From positions 225,893,453-225,957,452 of the forward strand of contig NC_061117.1 in assembly GCF_002878395.1 (NCBI RefSeq): 64,000 bases of DNA, written 5' to 3'. Below, one piece after another: positions 48,301 to 58,700 of the stretch; position 1 is the stretch's first letter; each line of letters starts with the position of its first letter. The notes below the pieces were generated by a model, which saw only the letters and a list, made by a program, of their open reading frames with translations, did not search any database and was not told the DNA's origin. The translations under genes were made by a program, and so were the position numbers. This stretch comes from Capsicum annuum (lineage: Eukaryota; Streptophyta; Magnoliopsida; Solanales; Solanaceae).

Positions 48301-49610
48301 CTCCTATCCTCCTTATATTAGTATAGTATTTAGTAGTTGTCTAGTTTCTTATTCTCCAATGTGTATTACTATCCATTGCCTCAGTTGCCTTGTATCTTGC
48401 TATTTTGTTGTCATGTTTTCTTGCAACCCTGTATCGATAACTTCTCTTTTGAACTGAGGGTCTATTGAAAACAACCTTCCTAACTCACAAAGGTAGAGGT
48501 AAGGTCAGCGTGATTTCTACTCTCCCTAGACCCACTTATGAGATTACACTAGTTATGATATTGTTGTTGTTTTGTGGCGCAATAACAAAAAGCTGGCCTT
48601 TTTTTCAGCATCTAAAGTAGAATGAAAACAAAAAGGCATAATACATAAATAGACATTCAAACTCGACCTGGCAAGTAATCACTCCAATATTGAGTACACA
48701 CAGGTCGACACCTCAACTCGTCTCCACTGTGGCAGTTGAAGACTCCAACTTACAAAATGATCATCTAGACAACTCAACTCATCTCGTGAGTGTCAGTTGA
48801 AGACTCCAACTTACAAAATGATCATATAAACACCTCCAAATCTCTGTGTTGTTTTGTGCATTCAATTAAAAAAAGCTGGCCTTTTTTTCAGCATCTAAAG
48901 GTGACTGAAAACAAAAATCCATAATACATAAGTAGACACTCAAACTTAGCCTCTTTTACATCTAGACACCTCAACTCGTTTCCACATTATCATTTGAGAC
49001 TCCAACTTACAAAATAATCATACAGACACCTCCAAAATTTACATGCCGCGTAAAAATCATTTGTCCATGAGACACAATGGATACGAGTTGTAGTGTTTAT
49101 TTACCCGTTAAGGCCAAGTTCGAGTGACTGTTTGTGCATTACACCAAACAACAACAACAAAAAAAAAGATGAGCTGAAGAAGCTTACATGACCATGAGGT
49201 TCAATTTGACAAATACGAGCTGTTTGATCTACTGAACCTGAAGCAAGCTTCGTCCCACTGCAGTTCCATGCCACTGAATGCACCTTCATTCCATTCCAAA
49301 AAATATTTTAAGCAAAAAAAAGAAAAAAAAACATAGAAGACAAAGTATCACATAGCCAATTCATCTATTACTCCATCCGTTCACTTTTAATTGTCACGTT
49401 TCACTTCTAGAGAGTCAATTTAACTAATCTAAATGCATTCTTAAAATATTGATCAAAGTTCATACAGTTTAACTCTAAATAAGCAAAACGTGACAAGTAA
49501 AAGTAAACACGAAGTTAGTATTATTAAAATCAAATAGAGGCATAAACCTTCTTCTTGTGTCCCTGGAATTCTCTGCTGTGCAGATTTTTGAAGCCTATTG
49601 TTTCACCCAT
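42349..49610 (-). CDS. THO3: THO complex subunit 3 (THO3/TEX1), WD40 protein, 11 exons
   Basis: The spliced frame gives 313 aa, matching THO3/TEX1 from end to end (start MGETIGFKNLHSREFQGHKKK, end GVFRIFGFESA). THO3 is a seven-bladed WD40 propeller in the nuclear THO/TREX complex, which couples transcription to mRNA export; in plants it also affects tasiRNA production. WD-type strands are visible at VRLWDAR (exon 3), LTILDVR (exon 5), VSLWSIKD (exon 8) and in exons 9-10 (ASEDLFIDIANVQTG). Exons: 49610-49548, 49283-49188, 45519-45390, 44763-44672, 44438-44370, 43653-43596, 43509-43410, 43089-43003, 42915-42837, 42759-42627, 42383-42349. All junctions are GT-AG and in phase. Residue 46 is Cys (TGT at 49211-49209) where I expect Trp. 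Intron 2 is 3.7 kb and full of retroposon scraps. Confidence 0.95.
42450..42523 (+). mobile_element. Short poly(A)-tailed SINE fragment with target duplication
   Basis: The insert has GTGCACCCCGGGATTAGTCG, GGGCTCGAAGAGTCTCGGAC and GCGGTGCAAGTC, then an A run, like the 3' end of nightshade poly(A) SINEs. Direct repeats flank it: 42429-42449 and 42524-42544 share about 18-21 bp (core GATATCATTAATTAGGGA), with the A run blurring one end. It lies in THO3 intron 10, antisense to the gene. Confidence 0.88.
43140..43260. repeat. Short direct duplication in THO3 intron 7
   Basis: GCCCTATGTGTGGTCCTTCA at about 43161 recurs with few changes at about 43216, each followed by ACAAAAnCC and TAATGACA or TATCGACA. 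The unit is about 55 bp. Confidence 0.75.
45691..45928. repeat. 115-bp tandem duplication in THO3 intron 2
   Basis: Copies at 45691-45805 and 45806-45928 share AATCTTCATGCnAATTCCAA, AGTTGAGGAACTTA, AAACAAGATAAAAGTA and ATAGCCTTGATACAG. The second copy has a short extra ATTACAG. Confidence 0.9.
46024..46049. repeat. (CT)n microsatellite
   Basis: A run of CT units in THO3 intron 2. Confidence 0.85.
46225..46299 (+). pseudogene. RTE LINE reverse-transcriptase scrap
   Basis: The plus strand encodes IRNEDIRDKVGVVSIVDKM, a clear relative of the [19 protein letters not shown] segment of the LINE at 9296-9350. The following GGGCATGTGA matches the LINE's GHVM codons after a deletion of about 25 bp. 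It lies in THO3 intron 2, antisense to the gene. Confidence 0.75.
47118..47400. repeat. Dispersed repeat with terminal direct copies
   Basis: ACTTAAATTGTTAGAGAGCACAC and AATTATGTCTTCAATACATCG near 47128-47197 recur as GCTTAAATAGTTAGAGAGAGCAC and AATTATGTCTTCAACATTCG near 47339-47394. Between them lies a GTGAGACTCGAACCAAGAACC block resembling a SINE B box in reverse. The family is unknown to me. It lies in THO3 intron 2. Confidence 0.5.
47398..47510 (-). mobile_element. TS/RTE retroposon 3' end
   Basis: On the minus strand the order is GAGCCGAGGGTCTGTTAGAA, ACGGCCTCTATACCCC, GGGATGCGTACTCCCTACCC, CCCCAAACCCACTTGTGGG, ATTACACTGGGTATG and TTGTTGTTGG. It is the same family as the LINE tail near 9900-9970. 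It lies in THO3 intron 2, in the same orientation as the gene. Confidence 0.8.
48310..48580 (+). mobile_element. RTE LINE 3'-UTR and tail fragment
   Basis: The 3' end has ACTGAGGGTCTATTGAAAAC, GGTAGAGGTAAGGTCAGCGT, CTAGACCCACTTATGAGATT, ACACTAGTTATG and a TTGTTGTTG tail. The T-rich part before it (48310-48450) resembles the LINE 3' UTR at 9700-9850 in layout. It lies in THO3 intron 2, antisense to the gene. Confidence 0.65.
48563..49040. repeat. Two-copy direct repeat, ~283-bp period
   Basis: AAAAAGCTGGCC at 48587 recurs at 48870. Both copies continue with CAGCATCTAAAG, CATAATACATAA, TAGACACTCAAAC and ACACCTCAACTCGT. Copy 1 also has an internal short duplication (GACTCCAACTTACAAAATGA twice, about 75 bp apart). 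Confidence 0.85.
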
Positions 49611-49634
49611 TTGCTCTCTCTCTCTCTCTCTGCT
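49611..49634 (-). repeat. (GA)n microsatellite in the THO3 5' UTR
   Basis: In transcript sense a GA run ends about 3 bp before the THO3 start codon. GA runs in plant leaders are common and can bind BPC/GAGA factors. I see no TATA box upstream. Confidence 0.8.
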
Positions 49635-49789
49635 TTGTTGCTGCTTCACTTCCCTCGAATTTTTCTTTGTTTAGAAGGCGCATTAAACGACACTCAACGT
49701 AGTCGTTTCGCCAGCCTTGTCCAATTTATGAGTTTGAGAAAATGATAACTAGTCCCTTATGATTGGAAATGGTCTAATCTAGTCCTTTA

Positions 49790-50480
49790 AGTATGTATCT
49801 AAACAGTTTTAGTTTCTTATGTTATCGAAATTGAACAGTTTTAGTCTCGGTAACATGTATATAATGTAACACACAACGGTCTAAGGTAGCAACCTATAAT
49901 TCGTTCGGTTAACTATGTCTTTTTATACTCATAAAAATGGTGCATTTAAAGTAAACTAAGAGCAGAAAAGGAAGGAACTATAATCGGTATAGCTCACTAG
50001 TTACGATATGTAATTGACACATTATTAACTAGTAGTTTTCGTCTTTTATGTTATCGAAATTAAAGAGTTTTGGTCTCAGTGATATGTATATGCACAACGA
50101 TTCAAGGAAGTTGAATTGTGGAGTGTGGAGCAGCAACTTGTGATCCATTCGATTAACCGCGCTATCATGCGAAAATAGCGCGTTTAAAGCAAATTAACAG
50201 CATAGAAGGAACTATGGTCGGCATAACTCACCAATTAGGTTATTTAATTGATACATCTTTAATTAGTAATTGTCGGTCGTTATGTTATTGAGATAGAACA
50301 GCCAATGGTCCAAGAAAGTGGAACAACAATCCGTGATTCATTCGGTTAACTACGTATTCTTTTTACTCACAAGATAATGCCTTCATAGCTAGATATAGCA
50401 AAAAATGAACTGTGATCGGTATAGTTCACCAATTAGGATACGTAATTGGAGCATCTTTAACTAGTAATTGTCTTTAATAA
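49790..50480. repeat. Three tandem ~200-235-bp repeats upstream of THO3
   Basis: An anchor of the type ATCGGTATAGCTCACnAGTTA occurs at about 49983, 50216 and 50415. Each unit also has TTATGTTATCGAAAT, ACAACGGTCnAAG, GTGATTCATTCGGTTAAC and an AAGGAACTATnnTCGG block. Copies have diverged considerably. Confidence 0.82.
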
Positions 50481-52960
50481 AACTAGCACGTGAAAAGTAT
50501 ATGAGCCCTTTAAACTTTTTTTAAAAAAAAAAAATCATCTACGCTTATTTTTTGCAGTTCATATTTTTCGAACTTGAACCTTTGAAAAAAAAACTACTCA
50601 TGTATTAATTTTATTCTTTATTTATATAAATAATTGAAGGTCATCTAAAGTAAATACTAATATATTTAATTAACTTGAATAACATTATTTTTGAGGTGTG
50701 AATTTTATAAAATAAATCTATAGAAATTTGATTCAAATGATTCACCTGCTTCTCATTTCTCATGAGCCAATTTCGTCTAAGAAAACATCAGTGTATTATA
50801 ATTTATAATGATAATAAGGACTAGAAGTATTTATTAATTTTAATAAACATAAAAGGCTTAAAATATTCAAGTGTGTATTTAAATAAATAATCATTTCAGA
50901 TCTACCCCAAATCATAAGGGATATTTTTCTGATTTAAGGTCTTTGATTCGTAATTACAATTCATAATTATCATAATAATAATAGCAATATAAAAAATTGT
51001 TTTTCTCTTCCAATTTTGTTCTGAAAATTTCTCCTCCTTCCTATCGTTTCTTTCTGTAGTTACCAATAACATTAATCATATACACTTTTCTTTTAAGAAT
51101 TTTTTACTTGGTCAAAGGTCACTTAATCAGATATTCTTACGTATACTAACATTTGTTCTCGAGTCATTGTATTTTACTTTTCTAAAAATATATAGTAAGT
51201 GACAATTTTTTTTCCTAAGCCATAAGTCAAGTGATCTTTAAAATAATATTTTATATTTAAGATTATTATTTTGGTTCGTTCATTAAATACATATGCTCAA
51301 ATTTCAACACCTATCAAATAATTGAAAAAAAAAAATGTACAATTATGACTTTTGAGTTTTGAGCATGACAACATTTCAATGATTTTCAATTTAATTCAAA
51401 AGTTTGAACAAGTGATACTTCTTCTTTCCCAAAAAATTTGGAGATTAATTGATGTGATTGGATTATATATAAAATTAAATAAGTAGCTTGCCCATCTATT
51501 CATAAAAGTAATTTAAATAATAAAAAAGAAATATTAAAATAAAAAGGTTCAATCAATTTCCTAAATAGGTGGAGGAAAGTCCAATCTCATTCATTTACGA
51601 GTACTATTAGGGATAATTCCACTACTATTCCCTCAATTATTGGTGAATTTAGTCCGTATAATATTTGATTAAGTATATTTAACTTGTAATTAATTAAAAA
51701 CAAGTTTTAAATCCTTGTGTATAAGAAACAGTATATATATTTAGATCATCTTAACCTTAAATATGAAATAAAATTGCAAAATATATTTAAGTTGCAATTA
51801 ATAAAAGTGAGTTTTTCGATTACTATATATAGAAAAATATGTATATTTTAGATTATATTGCGATTATATAAAATAACGATACAAAAATTAACATAATTCA
51901 TTGATAGTTGAGTGATTTTACATTAGAAGATGCATGTATTTAAGAAAAAATTCAAAGGAATTTAAGTTGGTAAAAATTTAAAACCGTAATATAAATATAT
52001 GTGTTTATTGACACATAGATAATTCACCAAAAAAGTTATAGACTATAGCTGATCACAAGTATCACTATTCCCCTATCTCTAATTAACAGTTTTAAATTTG
52101 ATTTTTGGGTATAAAGTCATTTCTATCAAAGATCTCTTTAATCTTAATGTATGACTTTTCGATGTAGATTTAAATTTAATCAAATTTTAATATAAATATC
52201 GAACACTATCTCCGACTACAGAAAAGTAGATGTTAGGTCAAAAGTAAAAATTCACATAATCGTATAAATGGTTGAAAATTAAGGAGCAAAAGTAATGAGG
52301 AGAAAGGAGCATTAGAGAGCTAGGAAAATTATGAGACAGACAAATAGAAATTCACTCTTAATTAAAAATTTTGAACTCAAACTTAAAATATATAAAAAAT
52401 ATATTAAAATTATCTTTTTTCTTAAGTAAATTTTGCATAACATAAATTTAGATTTTTTTTTTTTTTAGGTTAACATAAATTTAAATATAAATATCAAATA
52501 CTAAGCGATAAGAAAAAAAAAATCATCCACCTACCACAAAATCCACAAGTGTGAAGTACAAGGACAGTTTGGTTGTACAGTAAAAAGTTGTTAACCACTT
52601 TTATCTTTCTTTTCTTATTCAGCACTATACTCCCCTTCTCCGTTCCGACGTGAATTCAAATTATTCTTGTTAATATATTTTGCATCAAATAATTGAAGAA
52701 AATATCTTGAGATTAAAAAATATTTATATAATAATTCTTGTATTGTTATTTATTGTACAATAAACTTAATTATTTGCATATTTTTATTTTTCATAATTCT
52801 TAAATTAAAATTTTGTATCACTAGACTGCAAACCAACAATCTTTCAGGATTTGTTTAATTGAATAAATAAAAATTGTACTAAATATGATATATTAATAAT
52901 GAAGATTAGTTTATTTTATGGTTCATTCTTGTGTTACTATAATGACAAATATATTTTTAT
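50481..52960. other. AT-rich spacer
   Basis: No coding region, RNA gene or recognisable element is seen. Homopolymer A/T runs are frequent. Confidence 0.6.
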
Positions 52961-55100
52961 AATATTTATTCATGCATTAACAACTCTGATGTTATATCAT
53001 GGATTGATTCGTTTTAATTATATATTTAACAATACTAAATAGGATTTTTTTTTTTTTATTACATTCTATCAAATAATCCTTTCGAAGTTCTCAATCCTTT
53101 ACAGTCACTTGAAAGTTATTTCGGCTAATTTATAGAAAATAAGTGTGTTTTCAGTCTTTAGATGAATTGCCGATTCTTTAGATCGTTTTTTGGAAAGAAG
53201 TTCTTTAGATTGTCGGTTGTTGTCGATCATCGGTCGTCAATCGTCAGTTACCGATTGTCAGTTGTATTAAACTGATAGTTCTAATTAAGTCAAAAGAAGA
53301 CAGAAAAAATCTCAAAAATATCCGAGCATGTAAAAATATCTTTTGGTTTCCCAAGATACTCTATGTAATAGTATCATTATTAGCTTACAAATTATATACT
53401 ATTTGATTCAGCATGCACGTGCAACACATGTGCCGAGAAACTAATATAGTAAAAACTCTGATACTGCTAATATCATAAATTGTTGTGTATTAATTACATA
53501 TCTTATAATATCAAATATAAATTTTCTTTGATATGCTCTATCAAACAATTCTTTAGAAGTTCTCAATTCTTTACAGCTAATTGAAGGTTCTTTTAGTCGA
53601 TTTTTAGGAAGCAAATGTGTTCTCAAATTTTTACGGTGGATTGAAGGTTCTTTCGGTTGATTTTCAGGAACTAAGTATGTTCTCAATTTTTTTAACGGAT
53701 TGAAGACTCTTTCAAATGATTTTTTATAGAAATTAGTGTGTTCGGTTGATAAACACAATTATGGCACGACAAGTGACGTGGATACCGTGTCCAACTTGAA
53801 TGACATATCTAACTTAAATGACACGCTATGCGAGCAATGCCAAATTTAGTGTGGAAATAAGTAGATTAATGACTTTTTGGGTTACTTTTTTGAAATTAGT
53901 GTGTTCAATTATCAATTATCGATTAATAAATATAATCATGACACAAAAAATAATGCGGATATGACATTCAATATTGAACTAGCTAGTAGTTCTAATTAAG
54001 CTAGAAGATGACCAAAAAATCTCAAAAATATTTAAACATATAATATCTCTGTGTTTATAACCAAAAAATCTCAAAAATATTTAAACATATAATATCTGTG
54101 TGTTTACATCTTTTGAAGTCAAGCTCGCTAAATAATTGAGTTTTTTTTTTTTAAAGAAAAAAATACATTTCAAAGAATAAGAACAAATATATTTCAATCT
54201 CTTATAAATTGATCTCATGTGAATAAGATATTTGTCACACTAGTCGATGCGTGCATTATTTTTAAAAGTCAAGTGTTTGAATTCTCTTTCCTTATTAGTG
54301 TCCTTAGATATTTTTTTTATATGTGAATTTTTAATATATAAAATTGACCCTCCGATTATATTGACTAAAAATAGAAATTTCATGTAATAATAATTCATGT
54401 TAGTGTCTAAACTCTAAAAGACAAACTTATAAGAGAAAGTCGTGGACAAAATCAAGTAAACAGTGATAACATTTTATTTAGTGGTATAAATTCGTCAAAA
54501 GTAAAATAATTAATGAAATTTTATATGCATAATAATATATTTCTAATTAAAATTTGATAGTTCATGTTCATAACTTTTTGTATGACTCTATATGCACATT
54601 ATTGTACAAGGATCCACATTCATAATTCATATAAACATGTATTTTATTTCATGTACAATTACTTACTCAAATATTTTTTTAATTATCATTATTAGTTTAA
54701 AAATTATATACTGCTTGATTTCGGCATAAACATGCAACACACGTATTGAGAAACTAGCCCATTAATAATTCCGATGTTGCAAATATCATAGATCGATATG
54801 TATTAAACATACACCTTATAATACTAAATAGGATTTTTTTTTAACACGCTCACCAAATAACCCTTAAAAGTTCTCAATCTCTTATAAATGGTTGAAAGTT
54901 TTTTCAATCAATTTTTTAAGAAATAAGTGTATTTTGATCCTACAATGGATTGAAGGTCCTTTCAATCGATTTCAATAACTTAGTGTGTTCTGAATCCTTT
55001 ACGAATTGAAGGCTCTTTTGATCGATTTTTCTAAAAATTAATGTGTTCGGACAATGAATATAATTACAATACGACAAGTGACGTGAATATGATGCATCAT
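52961..55100. repeat. Three copies of an unnamed dispersed repeat, each with short internal repeats
   Basis: Copies lie at about 52970-53300, 53390-53990 and 54690-55100. Shared words in order are GCAACACAnGTnnnGAGAAACTA, CTGATGnTnnnAATATCAT, ATAATACTAAATAGG and ATCAAAnAAnnCTTnnAAGTTCTCAAT. Then follow two to four units of about 60 bp carrying TTTACnGnnnATTGAAGGTTCTTTCnGTTGATTTTnAGGAA-type sequence, and an exit block GTGTGTTCGG...ATAATnnnGACACGACAAGTGACGTG. A 51-bp tandem duplication (ACCAAAAAATCTCAAAAATA twice) lies at 54009-54112. Confidence 0.75.
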
Positions 55101-55620
55101 TCATGGGAAGAATTAAACAATTTTCTAATTATTTTGTATATTGTGGACTACAACAACAATAACATTCAGTGTAACGTGTGAGATCCGAAGAAGTTAGAAT
55201 GTATATGTGCCTTATTACTACCTTAAAGATAAAAACACTATTTCCCAACACATCACATATTGCGGACTATCTTTACTATTTTTGTGTTTTGTAACACAAG
55301 ATACCAACAATGAACGCTTTACTCTTAATATGACATTTTCTAAAATAAATGTAAATTAAATGAGTTTAAAATAAATATCGAACAACTAGTAAAAAATTAG
55401 AAAAAAATAAAATATAATAAAATTTGGGAGCGAAAAATTCAAAAAGTCGATTAGAGATTTCGGCTTTGTGTCTCACTAGATACAAAGTTGTCTTTGTTTT
55501 ATTTGGGAGTGCGTTATTTTCAATACGAAATCGAATTTAGTCAAAGTCTAATATAAATATCGAAAAAATAAAAAAAAGAGTACTTAATAAAATTCAGTCT
55601 CGTTTATCCACCACCGACGA
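55101..55620. other. Upstream region of the KH gene
   Basis: AT-rich and without coding capacity. A short scrap of a retroposon tail on the minus strand (ACAACAACAATAACATTCAGTG) lies near 55150-55172. Confidence 0.5.
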
Positions 55621-55769
55621 TTATATAAAATCTAGTGAGCATTATACCAGGTCATTGCCAGTCCAAAAAGAGGGAAAACAGAGGGACTCTTTTTGGAACG
55701 TGAAAAGTAGTTGAATCTCGCCGCCGTCATCGGATTCTTCCACCGCCGCCGTCGCCGTCGGTAAACAAG
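55621..55769 (+). promoter_or_regulatory. KH-gene core promoter and 5' UTR
   Basis: A TATATAAAA box lies at 55622-55630, so transcription should start near 55655, giving a leader of about 115 nt that ends in a GCCGCC/GTCGCC-rich stretch before the ATG at 55770. I see no upstream ATG in the leader. Confidence 0.6.
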
Positions 55770-58700
55770 ATGTCGTCGGGAAGATACATGGCTTATTCAC
55801 CATCTCCATCTGCTCCTCAATCTCCTCATATCGCCGCCGGTCTTCGCTCTGCTTCTTCCGCTATCGCCGAGCAAGAGAAGTTCGTTTCTGCCTTTGTTAA
55901 TTAACTTGTTTTTTTGTTTGATGTCTTTGTTTGTTAGTAGATCGTGCTGAAATTGGCTAGTATATATCCGATCTTCGGTTGTTTTTTGCTGAAATTGGAT
56001 AGGTTTACTGTTTACTTTTTGCAGCTGATATACATAAATTTACAGCGTCATACGCATGTTATGCATGAATTATGCATATGTTATACCTCTGCTAGCTATT
56101 TTTAGCTGCTATATATGTCAATTCTTTGTTTTTTTGGTCATTGGTTGTGATTTTATGAATTGATTGGTTTTTTCTTTTGTTCAATGATTTGTAGTTTGTT
56201 TTCTTCAAAACTGAAAGATCTGGTTTAGTTTAACTGTTTTTCTTACTCAGTTTACAGTATTAGTTTAAGGTTCAATGAAATCGGCCGCAATTCTAAACTG
56301 TTAGATTATTTGGAATTGCGGTGGAGTTTATAGGAGCAAAGAAACCAACTTTTTTTAAGCGGCAGATCGAATAAAGTATTTGAATTGACAAAATGTTCCG
56401 AAAGAAGAGGAAATAGCAACAATCAACTTCTGATTAGAGAAAAAAAGAACAACTTTTTGGAGGAACAAGCCTAATTAAAGTATTCAAATTGATGCAAAGA
56501 ATTCGTATAGCCAGTCAGGATTGGCTATATGAATTCCTTGTATCGATTTGAATACTTTAATTGGGTTTCGTCTTCCAAAAGTTGGTTTCTTTGCTTGTAT
56601 AGGATGTTGATTGTTGGTATTTCCTCTTCCTTTGTAACATTTTTTCAGTTCAAGTAACTTTTATTCGGTCTGTTGCTTCAAAAAGTAGGTTTCCTTGATC
56701 CTATCGGATTTTGATTGTTACTATTTCCTCTTCTTAGAATGTTTTTTCAAACCAATTACTTGTCATTGGTCTGTTACTTCGAGAAATTTTGTTTCTTTGC
56801 TCCTATCGGATGTTGATTGTTATTATTATTTTCCCTTCCTTCAGAAAAGAACAATCTTCTTCTAAGAAATTAAGATAATAAAAATTGTAAAAAAAGATTC
56901 ACTTCCTTGCTTGAACTACTTGGGCATTGATAACCCAAGAAGACTATGATATTTTCGTTGTGCAAGAGCGTTTTTCTTATGATCCTTTTAACCCTACTAT
57001 ACTGATTGCTCAAGGTGGATCTGGGATTTTAGGTTGGTGGGTGTGGAGTAACACTGCACCCTCTACTACTTTGTGGTAGTGGATGCAACTTTTTGGTATA
57101 TTGTTCAAGCGGTGCACTCACTGACCAAAACACTGCAATTCTATCGTTTCGATTTGCATTTTGGTTCTATATCACTGAAATCAACAATTTGTTTTTGCTT
57201 ATTACAGGGCATCTTTATTTAATAGACCTAACAAGGAGATCTCGTTGCACTATTTACATTGTTTTTCTTTTGATCTTCAGAAAACGTACAATAGCACAAG
57301 AAGAATATATTGGACTGTCAAACTTGGAACAACCGTTATTCGATAGAGATGCTGATGGTTTTCTTCTTGTGTGTACCTATACCATAAATTGCTGCGAGTC
57401 TTTAATTTTTGAATGTGTTTTAACAGGTATCTCTCAGAGTTACTTGCAGAACGCCAAAAACTCAGCCCATTTCTGGCCGTCCTTCCTCATTGCTATCGAT
57501 TGCTGAATCAGGGTGAGTAGGAAGTTGAATTTGGTTACATCCGCCACTTGTGCTGATATCAATCATAATTTTTATTACTTACCACACAACAGGTCAAAGA
57601 TTAGAGAATGAGGTTGAAAAATATTTTAAGTTAATGGGCACATCCTTTTCAGCATAATGAAGATGATAAATCCAGTGTATGATTCTTTTTTGTTAATTGG
57701 GTGAACGTTTGGATCAAGTTTGGGTCTTCTATGTAAAGTTGGTCATCACTTTTTTCTTGATGACTCCCAACTCTGCTTGTATATTCGATGAATGTTTTTT
57801 GGTTGTTCATGTTTAACTATATAGTTGGTCCATAATATGGGTATTAGTATCTATTATTTCCTTTTTCTTTGGTCAGCTGTCGATTTTCTTCTATGTTCTA
57901 AAATTGTTGTAACCACTCAACTGGCAAGAAGGAGAAGAGGTTGAGAGAGTCATGGTGTTGAATCCATGTTTCTTTCCTTTATGTTGGAAATAAACACGTC
58001 ATTGTCCCATTCCAGTTCAAAAAAAAAAAAGGAGAAAAGAACAACATTATCCATTTCTTTATCCCCCAGTATCCTATATGTTTGTTTTTCACTTTTATGT
58101 ATTCACACATATCTCTGTAAACACACTTATCCGTGTGAACCTCTAAGTTTTAGATGGATGGTGTTATTGAAATCATTTTGGGCCAGATCATGGAAAGCTT
58201 GCTGGTGGTTTTCAATGCAAAACCCTCAGCTTATAGGCAGCCTGTCATATATTCTTACCTGTACTGGGATGTTTTCAAGTATTATTTAGTGCTGTAGCCT
58301 GTAATGGATCTGGAATAGAAGGAAAACATGCTTCTGCTTCCCACTGACTGTCCAGAGGAATTGCTGAAAAGGAAAATGGACACTTAATATGACTGACTTC
58401 CCAGCACTAGTAGTATACTAGACTAAGAGGATGACAAATTGATCCTTGAAGTAAAAGAAGCATGATGTGCATTTTGTGAAGCTTGTTAAGTGTATTGAGG
58501 GAAGGGTTGAATTGTTGTGTGATGAGCAATAACATTCATGTTTGAGGTGTGGACCTGCATTTTGGGGTATTAATATCATAGTAAGAGGTCATCCTGGGCA
58601 TTCTATTCCTCTTGTAAACGTGTTTGGAAATGGTGGATTGCATGGCCAAGGACATGTCAGAGCAATAAGGAGATTCTTTTCTTTTCATACAACTTATAAA

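Noticed and set aside
53441..53758. 105-codon minus-strand frame with repeated LRT-P-N-KEPS motif
   Set aside because: The apparent peptide repeat is explained by the 60-bp noncoding tandem units; the other two copies of the repeat do not keep the frame.
57093..57506. 137-codon plus-strand frame in the KH gene
   Set aside because: It runs from intron 1 into exon 2 in a different frame from the KH protein; the KH exon phases fit only the chosen model.
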